A stretch of DNA of 64,000 nucleotides from Prevotellaceae bacterium (GTDB lineage Bacteria > Bacteroidota > Bacteroidia > Bacteroidales > Bacteroidaceae). The DNA lies in contig JAQYPT010000092.1 in assembly GCA_028726625.1 (NCBI GenBank), positions 1 to 64,000 of the forward strand, written 5' to 3'. Made by a program: the position numbers and the translations under genes. Positions within the stretch are counted from its first letter, which is position 1. The number at the start of each line of letters is the position of its first letter. This document shows, piece after piece, positions 33,114 through 43,273 of this stretch. The notes beneath the pieces were generated by a model, which was not told the DNA's origin, did not search any database, and saw nothing but the letters and a program-made list of their open reading frames with translations.

Positions 33114-35090
33114 TCAGGGCATCAGCTGGTCGTTCTCCATCCTGTACATGTATTGTTGGATGATGGCTTTCAGTTCTTGCTCCATCTTGCGCTGTTCCTT
33201 CACCTTTCCTTTCAGGTTGTGGCGCATCAGCAGGTCGTCCAAGGCATAGATGCCACGCGTTTGTTGACCGTCGAACTGCAACACATAGCCATACTTACAA
33301 TACTGATAGATGCCGTTGAGATAGTTTACGGCGTAGGTTTCTGCGGCGGGAGTGGTCATCAGGTCGCAGCCGAACGACAAGAAAGGCTTGTCGTAGCCCA
33401 ACAGACTCAGTACGGTGGGCAGGATATCTATCTGCTGTGCGATGCCGTCGTGCATGCCCACGGGCACCTCTCCGCTGGGATCAAAGATGATGAGTGGTGC
33501 CGAAAATCCGCCGATGTCGGTCTGATACTGCGCATGGTCGCTCAGGTTGGTGTGGTCGCTGGTCAGCACAAAGAGGGTGTTCTTGTACCACGGTTGCTGC
33601 TTGGCCGCTTCGAAAAACTTGCCGATGGCCATGTCGGTATAGCGTATGCACTTGTGGATGGGCAGTCCCTCTTCGGGATACACGTCCTTGTATTTTTCCG
33701 GAATGACGTAGGGCGTGTGGCTCGACACGGTGAAACAGGCCGTCATGAAGGGTTCTTTCATCTCGCCAATCTTCGTACACCAATATTTCAGGAAAGGCTC
33801 ATCCCAGATGCCCCAGTGCCCATCAAAGTCGGCATCGCCACCAAATCGGTGGTCGGCGGCATAGTCTTGTCGGCCATAGTACGCTTGGAAGCCCACCTTG
33901 TTGGCAAAAGCCAGGAATCCCATGCTGCCCCGGTTGGCACCGTGGAAGAATGCCGTGTGGTAGCCCTCGTGCGCCAACAGGCCGGCCATGCTGGTGTAAT
34001 CGTTCATCGAGGCGTTGGTGAGCACGAACGGTTCTTTAAACATAGGAATGCCACAAAGCACGGATGGCATGCCATCGATGCTCTTCCGTCCGTTGCAGAG
34101 CGAGTATTTGTAGGTGGCACTTTGACTGATAAGCTGGTCAACGTATGGGGTATAGCCCTTGTATCGGCCGTTTTCGAGCTGTTGGTTGAAAGCTCCGATA
34201 TACTCGCGGCCAAAACTTTCGACGATCAGCACCACCACGTTCTTCTTTTGGAACGCATGCGTGGGCTTTGGATGGTGTATCGGCGTGAACACTTTGGCGG
34301 CTGCCTCGATGTTGGGATAGTAGGTGGGAACGTCGAAAACGTTCTTCCCAATGGTTCTGATCAATGAGAACGGTGTGTTGAGCACCAGTGCACACTCGGT
34401 TGGACGGCGCACGTATTGGTTGGCATTGTTGACGGTGATGGGGCGTATGCCCGACGCCAGGCCGCCCCGGCAGGCACCGATGATGAGAGGAGTGAGCAAG
34501 GCCAGCAGCACAAACTGGATGAGACCGAATTTCCATCGCTGTGTGGCGGTGGCGTAATGTGTGTGTGCGGTGCGGGGCATGACGTAGAGTTTCCACAGCA
34601 GGGTGATGACTACGATGGCCAACAGCACGAGATACCAGTGGCCCACCAGCTCGCCCCAAAATACGTCGGCGAGGTTGTTTTCGTTGCGAAATTCGCTGAA
34701 TACGCTCGTCGTGGTGCGCCGCAGGGTGTAAGGGAAGTATACCGAGTCGCACAAATTGATAATCAGCGTCAGCGCATTGATGACCACAAACACCCATTTG
34801 CACAGCAAATGATAGCCTCTGCGCTCCTTGATCCACAGCGGAAAGAGCATCAGCAAGATGTACAGGGCATTGGTGTAGGCGATGGCGGAGCGGTCGAAGA
34901 TGTAGCCACCGTAGAACAATTCGCTCAGATGGGATGCCGACAGGTTGCCGGAGAAATAGCTGTAATTCTCGAAAAGGAATTCCACGCGGGCAATGAAGTA
35001 TACCACGAATGCCATCAACAGGTTGAGAATCATGGCGCCGAAAGGCCCGAAAGAAGTGTGTAGGAATGTTGCTTTTGCTTGTTTCATCAT
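33114..35090 (-). CDS. LtaS-like membrane sulfatase/phosphotransferase (first copy)
   Basis: About 658 residues. Five membrane helices in the first ~200 residues are followed by an extracytoplasmic alkaline-phosphatase-fold domain (VVLIVESFGREYIGAFNQQL with the metal Glu; KSIDGMPSVLCGIP with the nucleophile-type region; FVLTSDHTNLSDHAQYQTDI with the metal Asp-His). The family transfers phosphoglycerol or phosphoethanolamine to envelope polymers; Bacteroidota lack teichoic acid, so the acceptor is unknown. An earlier start at 35114 would overlap the ABC gene, so MMKQAK, four bases after the ABC stop, is chosen. It is in an operon with the ABC exporter. Confidence 0.85.
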   Translation of the reverse strand: MMKQAKATFLHTSFGPFGAMILNLLMAFVVYFIARVEFLFENYSYFSGNLSASHLSELFYGGYIFDRSAIAYTNALYILLMLFPLWIKERRGYHLLCKWVFVVINALTLIINLCDSVYFPYTLRRTTTSVFSEFRNENNLADVFWGELVGHWYLVLLAIVVITLLWKLYVMPRTAHTHYATATQRWKFGLIQFVLLALLTPLIIGACRGGLASGIRPITVNNANQYVRRPTECALVLNTPFSLIRTIGKNVFDVPTYYPNIEAAAKVFTPIHHPKPTHAFQKKNVVVLIVESFGREYIGAFNQQLENGRYKGYTPYVDQLISQSATYKYSLCNGRKSIDGMPSVLCGIPMFKEPFVLTNASMNDYTSMAGLLAHEGYHTAFFHGANRGSMGFLAFANKVGFQAYYGRQDYAADHRFGGDADFDGHWGIWDEPFLKYWCTKIGEMKEPFMTACFTVSSHTPYVIPEKYKDVYPEEGLPIHKCIRYTDMAIGKFFEAAKQQPWYKNTLFVLTSDHTNLSDHAQYQTDIGGFSAPLIIFDPSGEVPVGMHDGIAQQIDILPTVLSLLGYDKPFLSFGCDLMTTPAAETYAVNYLNGIYQYCKYGYVLQFDGQQTRGIYALDDLLMRHNLKGKVKEQRKMEQELKAIIQQYMYRMENDQLMP

Positions 35091-35094
35091 TGTG

Positions 35095-36927
35095 TTAAAC
35101 CTCTTGCATGTCATGCAGTTTTTTGTAATAGCCCTCTTTAGCGATCAGTTCTTCGTGCGTACCTCGCTCCACGATGCGTCCTTCGTGTAGCACACAGATT
35201 TCGTCAGCGTGCTTGATGGTGGACAGGCGGTGCGCGATGGCCACCGTGGTGCGGGTGTCCATGAGCCGCTCCAGCGCATCTTGCACCAAGCGTTCGCTCT
35301 CGGTGTCGAGCGCACTGGTGGCCTCATCGAGTATCAGGATAGGTGGATTTTTGAGGATGGCGCGGGCAATGGAGATACGCTGACGCTGTCCGCCGCTTAA
35401 CTTGCTACCCCGATCTCCGATGTTTGTGTCGAATCCTTCCTCTGACTCCATAATGAATTCGTAAGCGTTGGCGATGCGAGCGGCCTGGTCTACCATTTCT
35501 TGTGTGGCGTGGTCAACGCCGAAGGTGATGTTGTTGAAGAACGTGTCGTTGAACAAAATGGCTTCTTGGTTGACGTTTCCGATGAGGTGGCGCAAGCTGC
35601 GTACGCCCAAGTCACGCACGTTGATGCCGTCGATGAGCACCTCACCTTCCTGTACGTCATAGTAGCGTGGAATCAAGTCGACCAAGGTTGACTTGCCACT
35701 GCCGCTCTGTCCCACCAACGCCACGGTCTTTCCTTTGGGAATCACCAGATTGATGTCGCGCAACACCCATTGTTCCGCATACCTGAACGATACGTGGCGG
35801 AATTCGATTTGATGTTCAAAGCTGTTGATGTGAATCGGTTTTTCGGGCTCTTTAATGGCTACTTCGGCCTTCAGTATCTTGTCTACCCGCTCGATGGATG
35901 CCAGTCCTTTCATGATGGCATAGCTCGCCTTTGACAGTTCTTTCAACGGGTTGATGATGCTGTAGAGCATCACGAGGTAATAAATAAACGTGGGTCCGCT
36001 GAGCACTTGCTCGTTCAAGACCAGCGTACCACCAAACCATAACACGATGACAATCATCAGCGTACCCAGAAACTCGCTCATGGGGTGGGCCAATTGCTGC
36101 CGGATGGTGACCTTGAGGATGCTGTCTCGGTAGTTGGAATTAATCTTGTCAAAGCGCGCATTCATCTTTTCTTCGGCCGAGAAGGCCTTGATGATGCGCA
36201 GTCCGCCTAACGTTTCTTCCACCTGACTCATGGTGTCGCTCCACAAGTTTTGCGCCTTCACGCTGTTTTGTTTCAGCTTTCGTCCAACCAATCCCATGAA
36301 CCAGCCGAAGAGAGGAACGAAGAGAATGGTGAACAGGGTGAGCTGCCACGAGATGATGAGCAGCGTGGTGAAGTAGGCAATGACGAGGATGGGGTTCTTG
36401 AACAGCATGTCCAGCGAGGCCATGATGGAGTTTTCTATCTCCTGAACGTCACCGCTCATGCGGGCGATGATGTCGCCTTTGCGTTCCTCGGAGAAGAATC
36501 CAAGTGACAGACTCGTTATCTTTTGGTACAATTGGTTGCGTATATCGCGCACCACACCCGTGCGGATGGGCATCACACTGGCTGAGGCAAGAAAGTAAGA
36601 ACCTGTCTTGAGAAACGTCATGAAGGCCAAAAACAAGCCGATGAACAGCAGGGTGGTGGTGGCTCCATAATGGTCAATCATCGTCTGTACATAGTAATTG
36701 GCATTGTTACTCAGTACGTCGGGCAGTTCATTCATGGATGAAGGCCATGGCATCAGCGTGGTTACGCGCTCCTGACCAATGTTGAAAAGGATGTTAAGAA
36801 TGGGGATGAGGGCCGCGAAAGAGAAAATGTTCAATACCGCAGACAATATGTTGAACAGTACAGAAAACCCTAAATAACGCTTGTAGGGTGCTACAAAGCG
36901 TCGCAAAACCTGTATGAATTCTTTCAT
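35095..36927 (-). CDS. MsbA-like ABC exporter (fused permease and ATPase)
   Basis: A ~610-residue half-transporter: six membrane helices (KRYLGFSVLFNILSAVLNIF onward), then a nucleotide-binding domain with Walker A GQSGSGKSTLVDLIPRYYD, signature LSGGQRQRISIARAI, Walker B ILILDEATSALD and switch His AHRLSTI. Homodimers typically flip lipids such as the lipid A core. The start MKEFIQ is supported by a promoter whose -7 box lies inside the longer open frame. Coupling to an LtaS-like enzyme suggests a lipid-linked envelope decoration pathway, which is inferred. Confidence 0.9.
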   Translation of the reverse strand: MKEFIQVLRRFVAPYKRYLGFSVLFNILSAVLNIFSFAALIPILNILFNIGQERVTTLMPWPSSMNELPDVLSNNANYYVQTMIDHYGATTTLLFIGLFLAFMTFLKTGSYFLASASVMPIRTGVVRDIRNQLYQKITSLSLGFFSEERKGDIIARMSGDVQEIENSIMASLDMLFKNPILVIAYFTTLLIISWQLTLFTILFVPLFGWFMGLVGRKLKQNSVKAQNLWSDTMSQVEETLGGLRIIKAFSAEEKMNARFDKINSNYRDSILKVTIRQQLAHPMSEFLGTLMIVIVLWFGGTLVLNEQVLSGPTFIYYLVMLYSIINPLKELSKASYAIMKGLASIERVDKILKAEVAIKEPEKPIHINSFEHQIEFRHVSFRYAEQWVLRDINLVIPKGKTVALVGQSGSGKSTLVDLIPRYYDVQEGEVLIDGINVRDLGVRSLRHLIGNVNQEAILFNDTFFNNITFGVDHATQEMVDQAARIANAYEFIMESEEGFDTNIGDRGSKLSGGQRQRISIARAILKNPPILILDEATSALDTESERLVQDALERLMDTRTTVAIAHRLSTIKHADEICVLHEGRIVERGTHEELIAKEGYYKKLHDMQEV

Positions 36928-37002
36928 GTAATAACAGAATGATGCGGAAAGCAGAAAGTCGCAACCTCTCTTTCCGAATGCTGGAACGTAGTTTATGCAC
37001 TG

Positions 37003-37033
37003 CAAAGATAAACCAATTATTTAGAAATGACAA
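37003..37033 (-). promoter_or_regulatory. Promoter of the ABC/LtaS operon
   Basis: Minus strand: TTG (37033-37031), 20 bp, TATCTTTG (37010-37003). Confidence 0.65.
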
Positions 37034-37225
37034 CTTTGCCCTTATATTTTTGGTACACAGCAGCATGGCGCACAGCGTGTTGCCGGCAAACGTTTTCTTT
37101 GTTTGTGCATGTCGTTTGGTTTGCTTATCTTTGTCGTCTGAACGAACAACAAGAAGCCTTTCGTGCCTCATTGAGGGTAGATGATGAAAGGCATCCATAG
37201 GTATTGAACGTAAAAAGAGATAAGT

Positions 37226-37690
37226 ATGAGTAAATTAGTAGTCAACTCTTACGACGAGTTTGCAGCCTTTGAGGGCAAAGACTTGGGTGCATCCGACTGG
37301 TTGCTGATAGACCAGGAGCGTATTAATCTATTTGCTGATGCGACATTGGATCATCAATGGATTCATGTGGACACTGACCGTGCCAAGAAAGAGAGTCCAT
37401 ATCAAAGCACCATCGCACATGGCTATCTGACGCTTTCACTGCTGCCTTACCTCTGGTCACAGATCATTGAGGTGAACAACATCAAGATGTTGGTTAATTA
37501 TGGCATGGACAAGATGCGCTTTGGACAGGCGGTTGTCACGGGAAGTAGGGTGCGGATGGTGACCAAGCTGCATGCCATCAGCAACCTACGCGGCATCTGC
37601 AAGACCGAAATCAACTTCAAAATAGAGATCGAAGGTCAGCGAAAACCGGCATTGGAAGGCATCGCCACCTTCTTGTATTATTTCGAATAA
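37226..37690 (+). CDS. MaoC-family dehydratase
   Basis: A 154-residue hot-dog-fold protein, likely an (R)-specific enoyl-CoA/ACP hydratase. The hydratase motif is visible in FADATLDHQWIHVDTDRA and SPYQSTIAHGYLTLSLLPYL (catalytic Asp and His). Length matches the single-domain family. It stands alone between the ABC operon (divergent) and the pseudouridine synthase gene, so its pathway is not indicated by neighbours. Confidence 0.88.
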   Translation: MSKLVVNSYDEFAAFEGKDLGASDWLLIDQERINLFADATLDHQWIHVDTDRAKKESPYQSTIAHGYLTLSLLPYLWSQIIEVNNIKMLVNYGMDKMRFGQAVVTGSRVRMVTKLHAISNLRGICKTEINFKIEIEGQRKPALEGIATFLYYFE

Positions 37691-37813
37691 CATGCCATTG
37701 TCAGGCTTGTGCGCCGTTGAGAAGATGGCGAATACTTGCTCTTCTCTTTCCTTTATTGGGAGCATGGCGTGTATCATGCTTGCCCTTTAGCGCATGTTTT
37801 CAAATGAAGTAGT

Positions 37814-39484
37814 ATGCCCAATCTTCCCCAGTCGCATCCCTCATCCTTCACAACCTCGTGTTTTCATCCATTGAACACGAACGTGGAGCGACCGTTGAGG
37901 CTGAACAATCCCTTTCATTATCAGCCCCATCCTTTGGCTTTGTTGGCCATAAAGCGCATCCAGGAGTACATCTCGGGCATGCAAACGTGGCAGGAAGAGG
38001 TGGCAAAAGGGAAGATGTTCGGGGTTTTAGTCGTTGAAGATCAGCAGCAACAGCTGGGCTTTTTGGCGGCTTATTCAGGACAAATCGAGGGCAGGAGCGA
38101 TTGGTCGGGCTTCGTTCCCGCCGTGTTTGATTACCTACAGCCACAAGGTTATTTCAAAAAACATGAAGAACAGATTACGCATATCAATGCTCTGGTAGAG
38201 CAACAGGAAACGGATGCTGGCTATTTAGCGTTGAAAGAAGTGCTTAAATGCTTGGAAGAGAATGCGCAACAAGCACTTGCAGCGTTTCAAAACCGCTTGA
38301 AAGAGGCAAAACAGAACCGTGACTTTCTGCGGAAAACTTCCTCACTTTCGGTAGAAAAAGAGGCCGAACTCATTCGGGAAAGCCAGTTCATGAAAGCCGA
38401 ACTGCGTCGCATCAAGCACCGTTGGGAGGCTGTCTTGGCTGACAAACGGGAAGAGTTGGCGCAGCATGATGACCGCATTAGGCGACTGAAAGACCAGCGC
38501 AAGCAGCATTCAGACGCACTGCAACGGTGGTTGTTTACTCATTTCGTGATGCTCAACGCACAGGGTGAGCAGCGCAATCTCTTGGATATTTTCGCTGAAA
38601 CGCCACAACATGTTCCGCCTGCGGGAGCGGGAGAGTGCTGCGCTCCCAAGCTGTTGCAGTACGCTTATCAGCACCATTACAAACCAATCACCATGGCTGA
38701 GTTCTGGTGGGGAGCCTCACCGAAGGCCACCATACGGTGCTATGGCGAATGTTATCCAGCCTGTCGAGGCAAATGCCTGCCCATCCTTCGCTTCATGTTG
38801 CAAGGGCTTGAGGTGGACGATGAATATCCAGATGATGCAGAACCCATGCAACTTCAAATGCTATATGAGGATGATGATCTGGTTGTTGTGAACAAACCAG
38901 CCGGATTGTTGTCCGTTCCAGGACGATCAAGTCGCCCCTCTGTCCTGTCCATCTTGCAGGAAATAATGCCTCAAGACATGCCGTTGCATGCCGTACATCG
39001 TTTGGATATGGCTACGTCTGGATTGCTCATCGTGGCCAAAAACATGAAGGTTTACCATCATTTGCAAGCCCAATTCAAGGCTCACACCATCCAAAAGGAA
39101 TACATAGCTGTACTGGATGGCGAGGTAACACAGAAAGAAGGTTCCATTAACCTGCCGCTTCGCCCCGACTTACTCGACCGTCCACGACAAATAGTGGACC
39201 GCGTTCATGGCAAACCGGCCATCACTTTCTACCGTGTGTTGGCTGTACATCAGGGGAAAACGCTGCTCCCTCTCTCGCCCATCACAGGCCGTACACATCA
39301 GTTGCGTATGCACTGTGCCCATCAAGAGGGACTGAATTGTCCCATCCTTGGTGATGAACTTTACGGCCATCAGGCTGATAGACTCTACCTACATGCTGCT
39401 TCCATCACCTTTATTCATCCCACTTCGGGCAAGCACATGACGCTGAAAGCTCCCATACCCGACTGCTTTAACAACGTAAAATAG
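37814..39484 (+). CDS. RluA-family pseudouridine synthase with a long N-terminal extension
   Basis: 556 residues. The C-terminal ~215 residues are an RluA-type synthase that isomerises uridine in RNA (YEDDDLVVVNKPAGLLSVPG; catalytic Asp in LHAVHRLDMATSGLLIVAK; GRTHQLRMHC). The first ~340 residues are unusual: a conserved-looking N-terminus, a coiled coil from about 120 to 245 (LKEAKQNRDFLRKTSSLSVE; KREELAQHDDRIRRLKDQRK) and a Cys cluster (CCAPKLLQYAY then CYGECYPACRGKC) that could bind a metal. The family is known in Bacteroidota; the target RNA is not. Confidence 0.85.
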   Translation: MPNLPQSHPSSFTTSCFHPLNTNVERPLRLNNPFHYQPHPLALLAIKRIQEYISGMQTWQEEVAKGKMFGVLVVEDQQQQLGFLAAYSGQIEGRSDWSGFVPAVFDYLQPQGYFKKHEEQITHINALVEQQETDAGYLALKEVLKCLEENAQQALAAFQNRLKEAKQNRDFLRKTSSLSVEKEAELIRESQFMKAELRRIKHRWEAVLADKREELAQHDDRIRRLKDQRKQHSDALQRWLFTHFVMLNAQGEQRNLLDIFAETPQHVPPAGAGECCAPKLLQYAYQHHYKPITMAEFWWGASPKATIRCYGECYPACRGKCLPILRFMLQGLEVDDEYPDDAEPMQLQMLYEDDDLVVVNKPAGLLSVPGRSSRPSVLSILQEIMPQDMPLHAVHRLDMATSGLLIVAKNMKVYHHLQAQFKAHTIQKEYIAVLDGEVTQKEGSINLPLRPDLLDRPRQIVDRVHGKPAITFYRVLAVHQGKTLLPLSPITGRTHQLRMHCAHQEGLNCPILGDELYGHQADRLYLHAASITFIHPTSGKHMTLKAPIPDCFNNVK

Positions 39485-39568
39485 GCTGCTTCAGACAGCA
39501 AACCATTTGTTTTTGCCAACTGAAACAGCCCATGTGGCGGCTGACGTGAAAGGCTATTGCCTGCGAAC

Positions 39569-41452
39569 TTAATGCCTGTTGCCCTCTTTCACAGGCTCTG
39601 TAGCCAACCGATCAATGGTGTCATAAATCCTTTGCAGGTAGGCTTTCCCCCGCTTGAGATTCTTCCCAGGCCGCTTACCTCGGTCCAAAACAACCTTCTT
39701 CGACTCGTTATTGAAGACCACCTGATTGTCTTCATCCACCAAACCAAAGGCATCCGGGAAGGTAAAGAACGCAAAATGGGGGGATGACGGATTGAACATA
39801 TCCTTGCTATAGGTAAACTCGTGATGCGCAATTCCCATCTGCCCCAACAGCGTGGCGGCAATGTCAGTCTGCGAACCATGGATGTCTACCGTGCCAGGCC
39901 CTTTGAGTGCGCCACCCAAGAAGATGAGCGGAATTTGATAACGCTCAACGGACAGGTTGTCAATGTCCTTGGGATAGCATCCCAAATGGTCGGGAACCAG
40001 TACCACAAGCGTGTTCTTCCACAGCGGCAGTTTCTTCAATTCGTCCACAAAGTGACCCACGCAACTGTCGGTATAAGCAAAAGCATTGAGTACTTTGTCA
40101 TTCAAACGGTGGTATGGAACATCAAAGGGTTCGTGGCTACTCGATGTCTGTACCACTTTGAGCCACGGCTTTTGACGCTTGTTTTGCCGCAAGTTTGAGA
40201 GTACCTTTTCAAACAATAGGTGGTCGGGGACTCCCCATTTGCTGAGCCTATCTGACACAGGAAAGTCTTCATCACACACAATCGTCTCAAATCCTGTACC
40301 CTTCAAGTACGACCGCATGTTGGTAAAATCGGCATCGCCACCATAATAATAATCGGCCGTATAGCCCACCTTGCGTAAACTTGCGGCAAGGGAAGGCAAA
40401 CTTTGAGACACCTTTGGCATTTTCATGATGCTGGTGGTGGGCTGCGAAGGGAATCCGCTGAGGATGGAAACAAGTCCTCTGTCGGTTCGAAAACTCGTGG
40501 CATAGAAGTGGCGGAACAGCAATCCTTCGGCCGAAAGTCGGTCCAGATTGACCGCCACATTGCGTTCTCCGCCCAGTGACGCCATGAGTTTGGAGGAGAA
40601 ACTCTCCATCACCACGAACAGAATGTTAGGCCGAGCGGTGGTCAATATCCATTGTTGGGGTGCCTGATATGACCGATGTACAACGTCCTGGTCGTACATC
40701 TGTGCCACCAACTTGTTGGCTTCGTCATCCTTCATGAAGCGATATTGCTGCTTGAAGTTTTCTTGTTTGATCAATGAAACCAGCAAACTGAACAGTGGAT
40801 TGGTCGCAGCGTGGTTCAAACGCATGTTCTCACTGAAATATACTTTGCCGATATTCATGGTCGATGCCTTGAATCCGCCACGGATAGGAATGAACAAGGC
40901 CGCCCAAAGCAGCACGAAAAGGAAGGTGAAGAAGGGCCGGTTGAGGGGCAAGAGCTTCTTTTCGAGCACGTCATCTCTCAGCAACAAATAAAACAGGGCA
41001 TAGAGCAGAGCGGCCATAAGCAGCAAAGTCACGATGTCACCGATGAGTTCCCATGCGCTGGCACTGGCCAAAGCGTCCCCCGGAGAGGAGCAGAAATAGA
41101 ACAAAGGCGTGGTGTCTAATCGGAATCCCCAATACCGATAGAGGCCCAGGTCGATGACAAAGACGGCCGACAGGATGATGGCAATGACGGCAAAATAGGC
41201 CTTTGCCAGTCTTCTCCACAAACGTTTGCGCGACCAGATGGTGCAAATCAGCAACAATCCGGGAATGATAGTGAGGTAGCCGGCCAACGAAAAATCCAAC
41301 GGCAGGCCATGGTAAGGCACCAAAAACCAATCTTTCCACGTTGCCTCTTTGAACAAAGACAGGTGGTAAAGCATGAACAGAGGTTTCTGAATGATAAAAA
41401 TCAGGACAAAGAAAACGTAGGTTAGAAAGAAATACTTAAAACGAGTTTTCAT
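39569..41452 (-). CDS. LtaS-like membrane sulfatase/phosphotransferase (second copy)
   Basis: About 627 residues: N-terminal membrane helices, then the same extracytoplasmic fold as the protein at 33114 (NILFVVMESFSSKLMASLGG; FRTDRGLVSILSGFPSQPTT; NTLVVLVPDHLGCYPKD; ADYYYGGDADFTNMRSYLKG). The two enzymes share the GGDADF motif but differ greatly elsewhere, so they probably act on different acceptors. A GTG start at 41464 would overlap the transporter stop; MKTRFK is preferred. It is co-directional with the transporter gene upstream. Confidence 0.85.
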   Translation of the reverse strand: MKTRFKYFFLTYVFFVLIFIIQKPLFMLYHLSLFKEATWKDWFLVPYHGLPLDFSLAGYLTIIPGLLLICTIWSRKRLWRRLAKAYFAVIAIILSAVFVIDLGLYRYWGFRLDTTPLFYFCSSPGDALASASAWELIGDIVTLLLMAALLYALFYLLLRDDVLEKKLLPLNRPFFTFLFVLLWAALFIPIRGGFKASTMNIGKVYFSENMRLNHAATNPLFSLLVSLIKQENFKQQYRFMKDDEANKLVAQMYDQDVVHRSYQAPQQWILTTARPNILFVVMESFSSKLMASLGGERNVAVNLDRLSAEGLLFRHFYATSFRTDRGLVSILSGFPSQPTTSIMKMPKVSQSLPSLAASLRKVGYTADYYYGGDADFTNMRSYLKGTGFETIVCDEDFPVSDRLSKWGVPDHLLFEKVLSNLRQNKRQKPWLKVVQTSSSHEPFDVPYHRLNDKVLNAFAYTDSCVGHFVDELKKLPLWKNTLVVLVPDHLGCYPKDIDNLSVERYQIPLIFLGGALKGPGTVDIHGSQTDIAATLLGQMGIAHHEFTYSKDMFNPSSPHFAFFTFPDAFGLVDEDNQVVFNNESKKVVLDRGKRPGKNLKRGKAYLQRIYDTIDRLATEPVKEGNRH

Positions 41453-41460
41453 TATTTTTG

Positions 41461-43131
41461 TCACACAAAGAACATGATTAATACTTGGGCTATGATGACC
41501 CTAATAAACATTCCGATGGGGTAAACCGTGGCATAGCTGATGCTGGGTGTATCCCCTTCAATGGTGTCGTTGGCATACGACAGCGCCATCGGGTTGGCCA
41601 TGGCTCCGCAAAGAATGCCACAAATGGTTCCGTAGTCAAGTTTCTTGGTTCGCAAGGCAATGCAACCCACGATTAAAACGGGTACGATGGTGAGCAGTGC
41701 GCCGATGCCTACCCACAGCAACCCTTCAGGACGGAACACCGTACTGAAGAAATCTTTGCCCGCATCAAGCCCCAAACAGGCCAGATACAACGCCAACCCC
41801 AACCTACGTAGCATGAGAGAGGCTGAGCGAGTGGTGTACGAAATGAAGTGCATGTGTGGTCCCAAGGCACCCACGAGGATGCCCATGATGATAGGACCGC
41901 CGGCAATTCCCAGTCGAATGGGCGAGTCCATGCCGGGGAAACTGATGGGGATGGCGCCCAAGGCCAGTCCTAAGATCATGCCAAAGAAGATGCTTCCCAC
42001 GTTCGGTTCGTTGAGTGTCTTGACCGAATTGCCCAAGAAATGCTCGGCACTGTCTACTTTTTTCGGCTCACCAACAACCGTCAAGCGGTCACCATACTGC
42101 AACCTGAGGTCTTTGGTGGCCAGCAATTTAACATCACCACGAGTAACACGGCTGACATTAACATCGAAACTGTCGCGCAAGTGGATTCTTCCCAGTAGCT
42201 TACCATTGAGGGCCGTACGAGTTAATACGATGACGCGCGACTCTACCTTGCGGTCGATTTGATTCCAATCTATCTCCCCTTTGTTCCAATCGCGTTCCAC
42301 TTTTTGGCCGAAAAGAATCTCCAGGCCCGACACATCTTCACGATTGGTCACCACGATGAGGTTGTCACCCGTGTGCAGTCGCGTTGAGGCACCCGGCACC
42401 AATACTTCATCCTGTCGCCAAACGCGTGAGACAATGAATCTTAAAGGCGTACTCATGGCCAGCTCACCAATGGTTCGTCCTTCAATGGCAGGATTGACAA
42501 TGAGGAACTGGCACACAAACGTCTGGTCTTCGTCCACAGGAGATTTGGGCTTCAAATCTGCCGGTTTGACAAAGAACTTGCGCATGATCAGAATGCCCAG
42601 GATAACGCCTACGACACCCAGCGGATAGGTTACGGCAGTGGCCAGGGCCACTCCGCCGGTTGGAAGGTTCATGTGTTCCAATGCTTGTTGAGCCGCACCG
42701 AGTGCCGGTGTGTTGGTGGTGGCGCCGCACAACAAGCCCACCATCGTGGGAAGGGAGATGCCCGTCAGCGGGCACAGTGCCACTGCCATCACCGTTCCTA
42801 CGATGATGACGGCCAACCCCCATAGGTTAAAGCTGGTCCCCTCGTGGCGGAAAGCACCGAAAAAGTTGGGCCCCACGTACAATCCAAGCGTGTATACGAA
42901 CAAGACCAAACCAAAGGTTTCGGCATAGTTGAGAGTAGCTGAATCAACGGAAAGCCCCAGGTTTCCGGCGATGATGCCGATGAAGAAAACAAACGACACA
43001 CCAAGAGAAACTCCCATGAACTTGATCTTGCTCAATGCCGTGCCAACAGCGATGATCAGAGAGATGACCACCACTGCCTGTACTGGGGACGGAATTGTAA
43101 AAAGAGCGTTAATCCAATCCAACTTTATCAA
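41461..43131 (-). CDS. AspT/YidE-type transporter with two TrkA-C domains
   Basis: 556 residues with two halves of about five membrane helices each (TPALGAAQQALEHMNLPTGG in the first; GLLWVGIGALLTIVPVLIVG in the second), each carrying a glycine-rich AspT/YidE/YbjL duplication motif (GLVLFVYTLGLYVGPNFFG; LGLALYLACLGLDAGKDFFS). Two regulatory TrkA-C domains lie between (residues ~200-370). The founding member exchanges aspartate and alanine; the substrate here is unknown. Confidence 0.85.
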   Translation of the reverse strand: MIKLDWINALFTIPSPVQAVVVISLIIAVGTALSKIKFMGVSLGVSFVFFIGIIAGNLGLSVDSATLNYAETFGLVLFVYTLGLYVGPNFFGAFRHEGTSFNLWGLAVIIVGTVMAVALCPLTGISLPTMVGLLCGATTNTPALGAAQQALEHMNLPTGGVALATAVTYPLGVVGVILGILIMRKFFVKPADLKPKSPVDEDQTFVCQFLIVNPAIEGRTIGELAMSTPLRFIVSRVWRQDEVLVPGASTRLHTGDNLIVVTNREDVSGLEILFGQKVERDWNKGEIDWNQIDRKVESRVIVLTRTALNGKLLGRIHLRDSFDVNVSRVTRGDVKLLATKDLRLQYGDRLTVVGEPKKVDSAEHFLGNSVKTLNEPNVGSIFFGMILGLALGAIPISFPGMDSPIRLGIAGGPIIMGILVGALGPHMHFISYTTRSASLMLRRLGLALYLACLGLDAGKDFFSTVFRPEGLLWVGIGALLTIVPVLIVGCIALRTKKLDYGTICGILCGAMANPMALSYANDTIEGDTPSISYATVYPIGMFIRVIIAQVLIMFFV

Positions 43132-43273
43132 CTTTTATGATACATCAAACACAAGTGTTATGTATCTACTTATCAAATAGTTTGCTATTGATGGGCAAAG
43201 GTACTGTAAATAAAAGAACCAGCAAAACAATTGGTGCCAATTGTTGACTGGTGAGGGCTTGCAAGGCTTCATT

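Noticed and set aside
32967-34367. 466-codon plus-strand open frame opposite the LtaS-like gene
   Set aside because: Antisense shadow of a GC-rich coding region; no recognisable domain, and it starts in repeat copy C.
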